DNA of 64,000 nucleotides from Actinoplanes flavus (GTDB lineage: Bacteria > Actinomycetota > Actinomycetes > Mycobacteriales > Micromonosporaceae), in assembly GCF_017592555.1 (NCBI RefSeq), contig NZ_JAGFNS010000002.1:314916-378915 (forward strand), in the 5' to 3' direction. The position numbers were made by a program, and so were the translations under genes. The notes beneath the pieces are model-generated. The model did not search any database. It saw only the letters and a program-made list of their open reading frames with translations, and had not been told where the DNA came from. This document shows positions 35,525-43,813 of this stretch, piece by piece (positions within the stretch are counted from its first letter, which is position 1; each line of letters begins with the position of its first letter).

Positions 35525-36132
35525 GGTCCCATGGGGGTGAGGCCGGCTCGGCAGTTCAGCTGGGTGGTCGTGGTGCCACGTGGTGTTCCGCTGGGCGTGT
35601 GGTGGTGAGGCTGGCCGGGCCGGTCAGCTGGGTGGTCGTGGTGTTTCGCTGGGCGTGTGGCGGTGAGACTGGCCGGGCAGGGGAGCTGGACGGTTGTGGC
35701 GCAACGTGGTGTGCCGCTGAGTTCGTGGGGGTGAGGTCGGCTCGGCAAGTCAGTTGGGTGGTTGTGGTGCCGCGTGGCGGTCCGTTGGGCTTGTGGGGGT
35801 GGGGTCGCCCCGGCGGTCGCGGCACGACCGCGCGTTTCGCTCGGCTCGCGGGGTGAGGTCGGCCCGGCGGTCGCGGCACGGCCGCGCGGTGTTCCGTTGG
35901 GCTTGTGGGGGTGGGGTCGGCTCGGCGGTCGCGGCACGACCGCGCGTTTCGCTCGGCTCGCGGGGGTGGGGTCGGCTCGGCGGTCGCGGCACGATCGCGC
36001 GTTTCGTTCGGCTCGCGGGGGTGGGGTCGGCTCGGCGGTCGCGGCACGATCGCGCGTTTCGTTCGGCTCGCGGGGGTGGGGTCGGCCCGGCGGTCGCGGC
36101 ACGACTGCGCGTTTCGCTCGGCTCGCGGGGTG
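35525..36132. repeat. Minisatellite-like tandem repeat, ~55-bp unit
   Basis: The clearest units begin with GTTTCG at 35946, 36001, 36056 and 36111, exactly 55 bp apart. More diverged units extend back to about 35530. Each full unit holds a hairpin: GCGGTCG, five bases, CGACCGC. Long frames on both strands here (repeating Arg/Pro/Ala-rich peptides) are repeat artefacts. The rest of the 35414-36306 gap includes a sequence like half of the dispersed element near 36168 (CGTACCGGAAATGG). Confidence 0.85.
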
Positions 36133-36306
36133 CTTCGGGACGGTCGGTGTTCGGCGGGGCGGGGAACGCCGTACCGGAAATGGTGTTGATCGGCCGGACT
36201 CCGCCGGTGGGGTGAGTTTTCGGCCGGGGCGGGCGGAAAGGCGGCTGACGCCGAAGGGCCGGCGGATGATGAGAAGCGGTAACCGTCGTCGCTCGTTGGA
36301 GCTGAC

Positions 36307-37299
36307 ATGCAGACCATTCGGAGATCGCTTGCCCTGTTCGTGGCCGTTCTGTGTGTGACCACTGTGCCGGCTGTGCCGGCCTCGGCCCGGCCCGCCGGAT
36401 TCGGGGAAGGCGTTCCGGTCGAAGCCCCACCGGGCCTGGTCGCCGTGCAGCGGCCGGAGGGTGATGGGCCCGCCGACATTCCCGACTGGATGACCCGCGA
36501 GGCGCGATGGCGGCAGGCCGCTCGGATCCGCGCCCAGTCCGGCTCGGCGGCCGGGCACGGCGGCGCGACCGGCCCCGTGTCCGGCGGTGCCAACACCCAC
36601 GGATCTGTGCCCGGCGGCGGTCACGGATCTGTGCCTCGCGGCGGTCACGGATCTTTGCCTGGGGGCGGGATCGGATCTGTGCCCGGCGGTGGCCACGGGT
36701 CTGTGCCCGGTCCCGATGGTGGGCACGGGTCTGTGCCTGATCCTGACGGGGGTCGCGGGTCTGTGGGCGGGCCCGCCACTTCACCAGCGGGCCCGATTCC
36801 GGACGGGGCCATGCTCGGGCCCGACGACCTGGGCGGTGTCGCCCCGCTCGCGGTGGACCGTGACAGCTGGGTGCGGCTGCGCCCACCTCAGCCGTGCGAG
36901 GGTGACTACCCGGAGGCCAAAGCCGAGCGTGCCGTCACCGCGGTGATCGACGTCGACCGGGCGCCGATCGCGGTGATGGAGTACGTCGGCGTCTACCGCC
37001 GCGGTGAGGCGCGCCGCTACCTGCGCGAACTCCGTGACGTCCTGAAGGTCTGCGAGGGTACCGCCTGGCGGATCGAGGCCACCGGTGTCGCCGGCCCGGA
37101 CTCGCTGCTGCTGCGGTACAGCGACACCTTCGAGCACGTCGACAAGTGGATCACCCATCACACCTACCTCGTGGTCGCTCGTAAGGGCCGGGCCGTGGTG
37201 CTGGTCGCCGATGCCGGCTGGGAGACCGACAGCGGCGACCCGGCAGTGGCCCGCAGGCTGATCACCCCCGCGCTACGGCGGGCGGCTGGCCTTCACTGA
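36307..37299 (+). CDS. Secreted protein with Gly/His/Ser repeat region
   Basis: A 330-residue exported protein. The signal peptide (SLALFVAVLCVTTVPAVPAS) ends near ASA-R. Residues ~95-150 carry six or more copies of GGGHGSVP-like units. The C-terminal ~150 residues look like a compact alpha/beta domain with paired cysteines (PQPCEGDYPEAK, LKVCEGTAWRI), similar in feel to PknH-type extracellular sensor domains, but this is only a resemblance. Its 3' end overlaps the convergent ABC exporter gene by 38 bp. Confidence 0.65.
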   Translation: MQTIRRSLALFVAVLCVTTVPAVPASARPAGFGEGVPVEAPPGLVAVQRPEGDGPADIPDWMTREARWRQAARIRAQSGSAAGHGGATGPVSGGANTHGSVPGGGHGSVPRGGHGSLPGGGIGSVPGGGHGSVPGPDGGHGSVPDPDGGRGSVGGPATSPAGPIPDGAMLGPDDLGGVAPLAVDRDSWVRLRPPQPCEGDYPEAKAERAVTAVIDVDRAPIAVMEYVGVYRRGEARRYLRELRDVLKVCEGTAWRIEATGVAGPDSLLLRYSDTFEHVDKWITHHTYLVVARKGRAVVLVADAGWETDSGDPAVARRLITPALRRAAGLH

Positions 37300-39148
37300 A
37301 CTGCGTCCGGTACAGCTGCTCGTAACGCCCACCGGCGGCGAGCAGCTCCGGATGGGTGCCCCGCTCGACGACCCGCCCCTCCTCGACGACCAGGATCTGG
37401 TCGGCCGCCCGGACCGTGGACAACCGGTGGGCGATCACCACCGCGGTACGCCCGGACAGCGCCTCGCCGAGCGCCGCCTGCACCGCCGCCTCGGACGTCG
37501 AGTCCAGGTGGGCGGTCGCCTCGTCGAGCACCACCACCCGGGGCCGGGCCAGCAGCAGCCGGGCGATGGTGAGCCGCTGCCGCTCCCCGCCGGAGAGCCG
37601 GTAGCCGCGCTCGCCGATGACCGTGTCCAGCCCGTCCGGCAGCGACTCGATCAGGTCGGCGATGTGGGCGCGGCGTAACACGTCCCACAGGTCCTCCTCG
37701 GTGGCCGACGGACGGGCCAGCATCAGGTTGGCGCGCACCGACTCGTGGAACAGGTGACCGTCCTGCGTGACCATGCCGAGCGCCTGCCGCAGCGAGGTGG
37801 CGCTCAGGTCCCGCACGTCGACCCCGCCGAGCCGGACCGCGCCGGAACCGGCGTCGTACAGCCGTGGCAGCAGGCTCGCCATCGTGGACTTGCCGGCCCC
37901 GGACGACCCGACCAGCGCCACCATCTGCCCCGGCTCGGCCCGGAACGAGATGCCGTGCAGCACCTCCTCGCCGCCGCGGGTGTCCAGCGTCGCCACCTCC
38001 TCCAGGGAGGCCAGCGACACCTTGTCGGCCGACGGGTACGCGAATCGCACGTCGTCGAACTCGACCGCGACCGGCCCGTCCGGCACCGGGCGGGCGTCCG
38101 GCTTCTCCTCGATCAGCGGTTTCAGGTCGAGCACCTCGAAGACCCGCTCGAAGCTGACCAGGGCGCTCATCACCTCGACCCGGGCGCTGGCCAGCGAGGT
38201 GAGAGGTGAATACAGCCGCGTGAGCAGGATGGCCAGCGCCACCACGGCGCCCGGGTCGAGGGAGCCGCGCAGCGCGTAGAAGCCGCCCAGTCCGTAGACC
38301 AGCGCGATCGCCACCGCCGACACCGACGTGAGCGCGGTCAGGAACGTCCATTGGGCCATCGCCGTGCGCACGCCGATGTCCCGCACCCGGCGGGCCCGTG
38401 CCGCGAACTCGGCCGACTCGGCCGACGGGTTGCCGTAGAGCTTGACCAGTGTCGCCCCGGGCGCCGAGAACCGCTCGGTCATCTGCGTGTTCATCGCCGC
38501 GTTGTGCTCGGCGGCCTCCCGCTCCAGTCCGGCCAGCCGCCCGCCGACCCGCCGGGCCGGCAGCACGAACACCGGCAGCAGCAGCAACGACAGCAGGGTG
38601 ATCTGCCAGGACAGCCCGACCATGACGACCAGCGTGAGCGCCAGCCCCACCAGGTTGCCGACCACACCGGACAGCGTCTCGCTGAACGCGTGCTGTGCCC
38701 CGATCACGTCGTTGTTGAGCCGGCTGACCAGCGCCCCCGTCCGGGTGCGGGTGAAGAACGCCACCGGCATCCGCTGCACGTGGTCGAACACCATGGTCCG
38801 CAGATCCAGGATCAGGCCCTCGCCGATCCGCGCCGAGAACCACCGCTGCACCAGGCCGAGACCCGCCTCCAGCAGCGCGATCACCGCGATCGCCACGGCC
38901 AGGGAGAGGACCAGGCGATACTCCCGGCCCTCCACGATGGCGTCGACCACCTGACCGGCGATCACCGGGACGGCCACCGCGAGGATCGCCGTGACCACGC
39001 TGAGCAGCAGGAAGCCGGCGAGTTTGCGCCGGTGTGGCCGGGCCAGGGCCAGGATGCGCCGTAACGTGGCGCGGGAGAACGGGCGCTTGTCCTCGCGCTG
39101 GTTCATCTGGTGATACATCGCGTTCCAGGCCGCGAATTCCATGCTCAT
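37262..39148 (-). CDS. ABC exporter, fused membrane and ATPase domains
   Basis: A 628-residue half-transporter. Residues ~30-330 form a six-helix exporter domain. The ATPase follows with Walker A GSSGAGKST near 412, the Q-loop in MVTQDGHLF, signature LSGGERQR, Walker B VVVLDEATAHLD and the switch His in IAHRLST. An insertion (SADKVSLASLEEVATLDTRG) precedes the Walker A strand. It should dimerise and export lipids or drugs. ATG start with GGGAGG upstream; an imperfect inverted repeat (GACCT...AGGTC) lies in its promoter region near 39160-39185. Confidence 0.85.
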   Translation of the reverse strand: MSMEFAAWNAMYHQMNQREDKRPFSRATLRRILALARPHRRKLAGFLLLSVVTAILAVAVPVIAGQVVDAIVEGREYRLVLSLAVAIAVIALLEAGLGLVQRWFSARIGEGLILDLRTMVFDHVQRMPVAFFTRTRTGALVSRLNNDVIGAQHAFSETLSGVVGNLVGLALTLVVMVGLSWQITLLSLLLLPVFVLPARRVGGRLAGLEREAAEHNAAMNTQMTERFSAPGATLVKLYGNPSAESAEFAARARRVRDIGVRTAMAQWTFLTALTSVSAVAIALVYGLGGFYALRGSLDPGAVVALAILLTRLYSPLTSLASARVEVMSALVSFERVFEVLDLKPLIEEKPDARPVPDGPVAVEFDDVRFAYPSADKVSLASLEEVATLDTRGGEEVLHGISFRAEPGQMVALVGSSGAGKSTMASLLPRLYDAGSGAVRLGGVDVRDLSATSLRQALGMVTQDGHLFHESVRANLMLARPSATEEDLWDVLRRAHIADLIESLPDGLDTVIGERGYRLSGGERQRLTIARLLLARPRVVVLDEATAHLDSTSEAAVQAALGEALSGRTAVVIAHRLSTVRAADQILVVEEGRVVERGTHPELLAAGGRYEQLYRTQFSEGQPPAVARG

Positions 39149-39240
39149 GACTCGAACCTCCCACCTGACCTGAGGTTGAGGTCAACCCGGTTTCCGTCGA
39201 TGATGCGCCGGGGGTACGACAAGATTTCGGAGTGATCTTC

Positions 39241-39837
39241 ATGCGACGGGCCGACCCGGTGGCGCGGCAGAGCGAACTGCGGCTGCGGGTCGGCGAGCAT
39301 CTGGACGCGGGCGAGACGCTCCGCGCCGCGCTGTGGGTGGCCCGGGAGTCCGGTCTGTCGACGATCGCCCGGATCACCCGGTGGGAGGGCGCGCCGGAGG
39401 GGCTGCTCGGCTTCGGCGGCGCCGGCCCGACGGCGAGCCCACCCCGCGCGCTGACGGGAACCGCCGCCGAGATGGACCGGCGCCTGCCGGAACCCGCCGC
39501 CGCGGCGGCGCTCGCCCTGACCGGGGGCCGCCTGCTGCTGTTCGGTGCGGTCGACGAGCCGCCGGACGCCGGTCCTCCGGAGCGGGGCGCCCGCCTGCGG
39601 CTGGCCGGCCGCCGATTGCTGGGCCGGGCCGAGCCCGCGCCGCTGCCCCGGCTGGAGCTGCACTGGCAGTGCCCGCGCGCCCTCCTGGCCGCGGTCGATG
39701 CCGGCGACCCGGAGGGCACGCTCACGCTGGGCTTCGGGGACGGGTCGACCCTCTCCCTGGTCGCGCCCGCGATGGTGGCGGTGCCGTTCGCGGAGGCGGC
39801 CCGTCGCTCACCCGACAGCGGAGAGGGCCGTCAGTAG
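39241..39837 (+). CDS. Hypothetical protein
   Basis: A 198-residue soluble, Ala/Leu/Arg-rich protein with no signal peptide and no motif I recognise; a repeating pattern of short strands (LLFGAVDEPP, LLGRAEPAPLPRLELHW) suggests a beta-rich fold. ATG at 39241 has GGAG eight bases upstream; GTG at 39232 is the alternative. It is divergent from the ABC exporter, and its 3' end overlaps the convergent Ro60 gene by 7 bp. Confidence 0.55.
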   Translation: MRRADPVARQSELRLRVGEHLDAGETLRAALWVARESGLSTIARITRWEGAPEGLLGFGGAGPTASPPRALTGTAAEMDRRLPEPAAAAALALTGGRLLLFGAVDEPPDAGPPERGARLRLAGRRLLGRAEPAPLPRLELHWQCPRALLAAVDAGDPEGTLTLGFGDGSTLSLVAPAMVAVPFAEAARRSPDSGEGRQ

Positions 39838-41348
39838 TTCCAGGGCCAGGCGCCGCGGACGCCGGCCTCCACCAGCGGCACCATGCGGAACGCCGCGTCG
39901 GTGAGGCCACCGAAGACGTGCCGGTTCGGCCCGGACCTCCCGTGACCGGCCCGGTAGCCGACCAGGTTCCAGGTGTAGAGCGGCACGTCGTGCGGGACTG
40001 CCGAGCCCGGATTCGTCTGGTACGGATGCGCCTGCTCGTCGGTGACGATCAGGACCCGGTCGTGGCCGCTGTACCACCGCCGCACCGCCTGGAGCGTGTT
40101 GGTGCCGCCCAGATTCCCGAACCGGTCGACGACCCGCAGGAGCGACTCGCCCTTGCGTACCGTGACCGGCTTGGAGTCGCTGCCGAACTCGACGAGGTCG
40201 ACCCGGCCGGGGTTGCGCATGGCCACCGCGGTGCCGAAGACCGCCGCCGCGTCCGCGTGGGTGAGCCGGGTCCGCTTCGACGTCCCGTGGAACATCGACC
40301 CGGACCGGTCCACCAGCACCAGCGTACGGCCGGGCAGCGCCGGGACGTTGGCCAGCGACGCGGTCAGCGCCCGGTCGAGCGCGTGGCCCCACCGCAGCGA
40401 CGGCGCGGCACGGTACGCCGCGAGGAACCGGAACGGGAACTGCCGGCTTCGCGCCACCTGCCCCTGGTCGGCCAGCCGTGCCGCCACTCGCGCCGCGACC
40501 TCGTCGTCCACCCCCGCGTCGTCGAAATTCCGCAGGTTCCGCAGCAGCGCCATATAACCCATGGTCGGGATGAGGGCAGTCCACAGCTCGGCCTTGCTAA
40601 CCCGCGAGCCGGCCAGCGACAGCGCGTCCTCCCAGGTCATCCCGGCGTCCCGTAGGGCCGCGGTGTCGAGCAGCACGGACGGGTCGGCGGCGGCCCGGGC
40701 GCGCAGCGCCGCGTTCCGGACGATCATCTCGAGGCTCGCCGCGGGGGCGAACGGGCGGTCGTGACGGCGGTCGAGGGCGTGCCGGTACAGCTCGCCCTGC
40801 GCGGGCGAGGACGCGGACGGGTGCGCCAGGTCGATGACGTCGGCGAACCGGAATCCCTTGCTCGCCGTGTCGTACTTCAGCAGCGAGAATTCGGTGTAGA
40901 GACGCTCGGCGGCGTCGGCGATGCCACGCTTCACCGGCTTCGGGACGGCCCGGCCGTACCGCGAGGTCCAGTACGCGAGCAGCTCGCCGGGCTCATCGGC
41001 CCGCTGGAGCACCGCGTCGATCATCCGGCGCCCGCCGGGGAGGCCCGCGTCGAGCAGGGCGCGGGATGCCTCGGCCGCGCCGGCGAGGGAGGCGGATCGC
41101 ATGTTGGCGGCGCCGCGCAGCCAGCCCAGGAACGCGAGGGTCCACACCGGATCCTGGACGGCGAGCGTACGGACCAGCGCGGCGAACCGGAGGTCCCGAT
41201 CGCCGGCGGCCTCGTAGAACGTGTTCTCGCCGGCCATGTTCGCCACCGCCAGCAGGAACAGCTCGTTCTTCGGGCTCCGCGTGACGCCTGGAGCGCCCTC
41301 GTGGGTGAGCACCCGCCGGCGGGCTTCGACGGCGTTGAACGTGGCCAC
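39831..41348 (-). CDS. rsr: Ro60-family RNA-binding protein (TROVE plus vWA domains)
   Basis: A 505-residue bacterial Ro orthologue. Residues ~1-330 are the HEAT-like TROVE ring (TRSPKNELFLLAVANMAGENTFYE, WTLAFLGWLRGAANMRSAS, YMALLRNLRNFDDAGV). The C-terminal vWA domain has a complete MIDAS: D-R-S-G-S near 347-351, Thr near 417 (GGTNT) and Asp in VTDEQ. Ro binds misfolded RNAs and Y RNAs and cooperates with exonucleases in RNA quality control under stress. The GTG start has GGGGAG upstream. A Y RNA gene lies directly upstream on the same strand. Confidence 0.92.
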   Translation of the reverse strand: MATFNAVEARRRVLTHEGAPGVTRSPKNELFLLAVANMAGENTFYEAAGDRDLRFAALVRTLAVQDPVWTLAFLGWLRGAANMRSASLAGAAEASRALLDAGLPGGRRMIDAVLQRADEPGELLAYWTSRYGRAVPKPVKRGIADAAERLYTEFSLLKYDTASKGFRFADVIDLAHPSASSPAQGELYRHALDRRHDRPFAPAASLEMIVRNAALRARAAADPSVLLDTAALRDAGMTWEDALSLAGSRVSKAELWTALIPTMGYMALLRNLRNFDDAGVDDEVAARVAARLADQGQVARSRQFPFRFLAAYRAAPSLRWGHALDRALTASLANVPALPGRTLVLVDRSGSMFHGTSKRTRLTHADAAAVFGTAVAMRNPGRVDLVEFGSDSKPVTVRKGESLLRVVDRFGNLGGTNTLQAVRRWYSGHDRVLIVTDEQAHPYQTNPGSAVPHDVPLYTWNLVGYRAGHGRSGPNRHVFGGLTDAAFRMVPLVEAGVRGAWPWNY

Positions 41349-41365
41349 GGAGAACTCCCCTCGAA

Positions 41366-41543
41366 ATACAGGTCCGGAAACGGGCGCCCGAGATCAGAAT
41401 CGGCGGCGGAAACGTTAGTGCTCTACCGCTGAGCTATCCCCCGAGGAGAGTCGGGGGAGCGGGATTCGAACCCGCGACCACTCGATTAAGATTCGAAGTA
41501 CCCGACACCTTCGCACCGGGCGCCCGCATCCGGACCTGCCATT
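41366..41543 (-). ncRNA. yrlA: Y RNA of the YrlA class with circularly permuted tRNA-like domain
   Basis: On the minus strand, CAGGTCCGG (41530-41538) pairs with CCGGACCTG (41369-41377), and CGGGCGCCCG (41517-41526) with the same sequence at 41381-41390. This gives a 9+10 bp stem with a 3x3 internal loop, the Ro-binding stem layout. Inside, in order: an anticodon-like arm (41481-41497, loop ATCTTAA), a perfect T-arm GCGGG-TTCGAAT-CCCGC (41459-41475), an acceptor-like hairpin TCCCCCG/CGGGGGA with an 8-base loop, and a D-arm GCTC-AGCGGTA-GAGC (41420-41434). That is a tRNA cut between D and anticodon arms. Ends are estimates. Confidence 0.88.
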
Positions 41544-41571
41544 CCTCCCTGGCCGGACCGGCACCGGGAGG
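41544..41571 (-). terminator. Possible hairpin between the dehydrogenase gene and yrlA
   Basis: CCTCCC...GGGAGG arms with an inner GCCG/CGGC pair can form a hairpin about 50 bp after the dehydrogenase stop. It may terminate that gene or be part of the 5' region of the Y RNA; the core stem is imperfect. Confidence 0.35.
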
Positions 41572-41617
41572 CGCGTGCGAAGAAATTAGCAAAGATCCCC
41601 GGCGGCGTTCATCCGAA

Positions 41618-42598
41618 TTATTCGAGGACGATGACGGCACGGCCGGTGAGGTCTCCGGCGGCCAATTTCGTGTAGGCCTCGTCGATGTCGGTGAAGCCGA
41701 ATTCCTCCACCTGGTTGCGGATCAGGCCGGCCCCGGCGAGGGCGATCACCTCCTGGGCGTCGGCGATGGTCGAGCCCTGGAAGGTGAACACCTCGCCGTC
41801 GCGGGGCAGCGACGAGAACCACGGGCCGGTGAGCCGGCCGCCGGCCGAGCCGATCAGGCCGAAGGCGCCGCCGGTCCGCACCGCGGCGATGCCGGCGGTG
41901 ATCGTCTCGTCGGTGCCGACGAAATCCAGCACGACGTCTATATCTGATAAATCGGACAAGCTGGCGAGGGTGGCGTGGGCACCGATCTCCTGGGCGAACG
42001 ACAGGCGGGCCGGGGACGAGTCCACCGCCACCACCGAAGCCGCCGTGAGCACCCGCAGGAACTGCACCGCGAAAGCCCCCAGCCCACCCGCGCCCACCAC
42101 CACCGCCGTGCCGCCCGGCCCGATCCGGGGCAGCGCCCGCCGCACCGCGTGATAGGCGGTGGCCCCGGCGTCGGTGAGCGGCCCGGCGTGCCGCGGGTCC
42201 AGCGACCCCAGCGGCAGCAGCGCCCGTGGATCGTCGACCAGCACGTGATCGGCCAGCCCGCCGTCCCGGCCGTAGCCGCGCCCGGCCAGCCCGTACGGGC
42301 ACCCGCTCTCCTGCCCGCGCACGCAGTAGCGGCACGTCCCGCACGACGACGGCGACACGAGCGCCACCGGCTCCCCGGTGTCCACCCGCCATCCGGCGGT
42401 CTCGTGCCCGAGCGTGAACGGCATCCGCCAGCCGAGCGCGTCCCCGGCGGCCGCGGGGATCCGCCGCATGGTCAGGTCGGACCGGCACAGCCCGCACCCG
42501 GCGACCTTGACCAGCACCTCGCCGGGCCCGGGTGAGGGGTCCGGCACGGTGGTGGCCCGTGGCGGAGCGCCCCACTCGGTCATCCGATACGCGCGCAT
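41618..42598 (-). CDS. Zinc-type alcohol dehydrogenase (MDR family)
   Basis: A 326-residue medium-chain dehydrogenase. The catalytic zinc region is GCGLCRSDL with LGHETAGWRV; the structural-zinc loop is SSCGTCRYCVRGQESGC with four cysteines; the nucleotide motif is VVGAGGLGAFAVQFL. NAD(H) is plausible from VVAVDSSPARL. It is divergent from the DUF1214 operon with a perfect KstR-type box between, so it probably oxidises a sterol-derived alcohol. ATG start; the frame extending to 42734 is a shadow. Confidence 0.85.
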   Translation of the reverse strand: MRAYRMTEWGAPPRATTVPDPSPGPGEVLVKVAGCGLCRSDLTMRRIPAAAGDALGWRMPFTLGHETAGWRVDTGEPVALVSPSSCGTCRYCVRGQESGCPYGLAGRGYGRDGGLADHVLVDDPRALLPLGSLDPRHAGPLTDAGATAYHAVRRALPRIGPGGTAVVVGAGGLGAFAVQFLRVLTAASVVAVDSSPARLSFAQEIGAHATLASLSDLSDIDVVLDFVGTDETITAGIAAVRTGGAFGLIGSAGGRLTGPWFSSLPRDGEVFTFQGSTIADAQEVIALAGAGLIRNQVEEFGFTDIDEAYTKLAAGDLTGRAVIVLE

Positions 42599-42641
42599 GC
42601 CGTCCAGGGTGGAACCGGTTGCCGCGCCGAGTCAACGTGCA

Positions 42642-42671
42642 TTGACCAAAAACTAGAACGAGTTCTATCGT
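42642..42671 (+). promoter_or_regulatory. Promoter with a perfect KstR-type box (42654-42667)
   Basis: TTGACC (42642) and TATCGT (42666) are 18 bp apart. The box TAGAACGAGTTCTA fits tnnAACnnGTTnnA and is symmetric apart from its central GA. The GTG start at 42679 is seven bases past the -10, so the mRNA is probably leaderless. Confidence 0.8.
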
Positions 42672-42678
42672 CGAAGGC

Positions 42679-43809
42679 GTGCTGACTACACCGTTCGCGG
42701 AAGCGATCCAGGAGGCCGAGAGGGTCATCACCACGGCCCCGCACGTCCGTGACGAGCAGGATCTCGTCGAGGGCTACGACTACCTGGCCGGCAGCATCCG
42801 CGCCTCGGTGCAGATGGCCTGGGCCTATGAGCGCGACTTCCCCTACTTCGTCCGCTCCACCGGGCCGTACACGAAGATGGGCCTGGACAACCCGGACACC
42901 CTCTACTTCCACGCCTGGCTGCGCGACGACGCCGAGTACGTGGTCACCGGGCAGCGCGGCAGCACCGTCGACCTGAGCTTCCAGATCCTCGACGGCGACT
43001 ACTCACCGATCACCGTGCCGGGCAGCACCGCCGCCTTCGACGACCGGGAGATCCGCACCGAGCCGGACGGCTCCTTCCGGCTGTTCCTCGGCCCCGGCCT
43101 GCCCGGCGCCGGGATGCTGGTGGTCCGCGAGGTCTTCAGCGACTGGGCGAGCGAGCGGCCCGGGATGCTGCGCATCCAGCGCGCCGACCGGATCGGTGCG
43201 GCCCCACCACCGCCCACCCTGGACGGCCTCACCAAGCGGTACGGCGTGGCCGGCAAGATCCTGATCAGCCGCCTGCGCACCTTCCTCGCGTTCGCCGAGC
43301 GGTTCTACCTGAACCTGCCGGTCAACACGCTCACCCCGCCCCGCTCCACGCCCGGCGGCCTGACCACCCAGTTCTCCTCGGCCGGCCACTACGAGCTGGA
43401 CGACGACCAGGCCATGGTGATCACCGTCCCGGCCAGCGACGCCCCCTACCAGGGCATCCAGCTCGGCAGCATGTGGTACGTCTCGCTGGACTACATCAAC
43501 CACCAGACCAGCCTCACCCGCGACCAGGCGAGAATCGACCCGGACGGCATGATCCGGTACGTGGTGAGCGAACGGAACCCGGGCGTCGCCAACTGGCTGG
43601 AACGTCTCGGCCACCGCCGCGGCTACGTGCAACTGCGCTGGCAGCGGCTGTCCCGCGAGCTCACCGGCGAGGACGGGCCCCGGGTCGACATCATGGCCGT
43701 CGACGACCTGCCCAAACAGCTGCCGCATCACCGGCCGGTCGGCCCGCAGGCGTGGCGGGAACGGATCGCCGCCCGGCAGGCCGCGGTCGCGGCCCGGATG
43801 CTGGGCTGA
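42679..43809 (+). CDS. DUF1214-type protein of the steroid regulon (Rv3531c-like)
   Basis: A 376-residue soluble protein. The N-terminal half includes SVQMAWAYERDFPYFVRSTGPYTKMGLDNPDTLYF as its recognisable region (cited in part), and the C-terminal half is a beta-rich domain with YQGIQLGSMWYVSLDYIN and RYVVSERNPGVANWLE, as in DUF1214 proteins. Function is unknown. Gene order with the following SDR and sulfotransferase matches M. tuberculosis Rv3531c-Rv3530c-Rv3529c, which belongs to the KstR regulon. The GTG start coincides with the predicted transcription start. Confidence 0.78.
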   Translation: MLTTPFAEAIQEAERVITTAPHVRDEQDLVEGYDYLAGSIRASVQMAWAYERDFPYFVRSTGPYTKMGLDNPDTLYFHAWLRDDAEYVVTGQRGSTVDLSFQILDGDYSPITVPGSTAAFDDREIRTEPDGSFRLFLGPGLPGAGMLVVREVFSDWASERPGMLRIQRADRIGAAPPPPTLDGLTKRYGVAGKILISRLRTFLAFAERFYLNLPVNTLTPPRSTPGGLTTQFSSAGHYELDDDQAMVITVPASDAPYQGIQLGSMWYVSLDYINHQTSLTRDQARIDPDGMIRYVVSERNPGVANWLERLGHRRGYVQLRWQRLSRELTGEDGPRVDIMAVDDLPKQLPHHRPVGPQAWRERIAARQAAVAARMLG

Positions 43810-43813
43810 GCCG

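Noticed and set aside
34652..36132. CRISPR array
   Set aside because: Repeats are directly abutting with no unique spacers, and there are no cas genes.
35525..36726. Long Arg/Pro/Ala-rich open frames on the minus strand and matching frames on the plus strand
   Set aside because: They are translations of the 55-bp tandem repeat and of a gene on the other strand; they lack ribosome sites and normal protein composition.
39155..39190. SoxR/MerR-type promoter upstream of the ABC exporter
   Set aside because: There is an imperfect GACCT...AGGTC repeat next to TTGACC, but no -10 hexamer at the required spacing.
41420..41475. Ordinary tRNA gene (tRNA-Lys-like loop, T-arm and D-arm present)
   Set aside because: The arms are in permuted order and the acceptor strands are joined by a short loop, so no normal tRNA can form; the Y RNA reading explains all parts.
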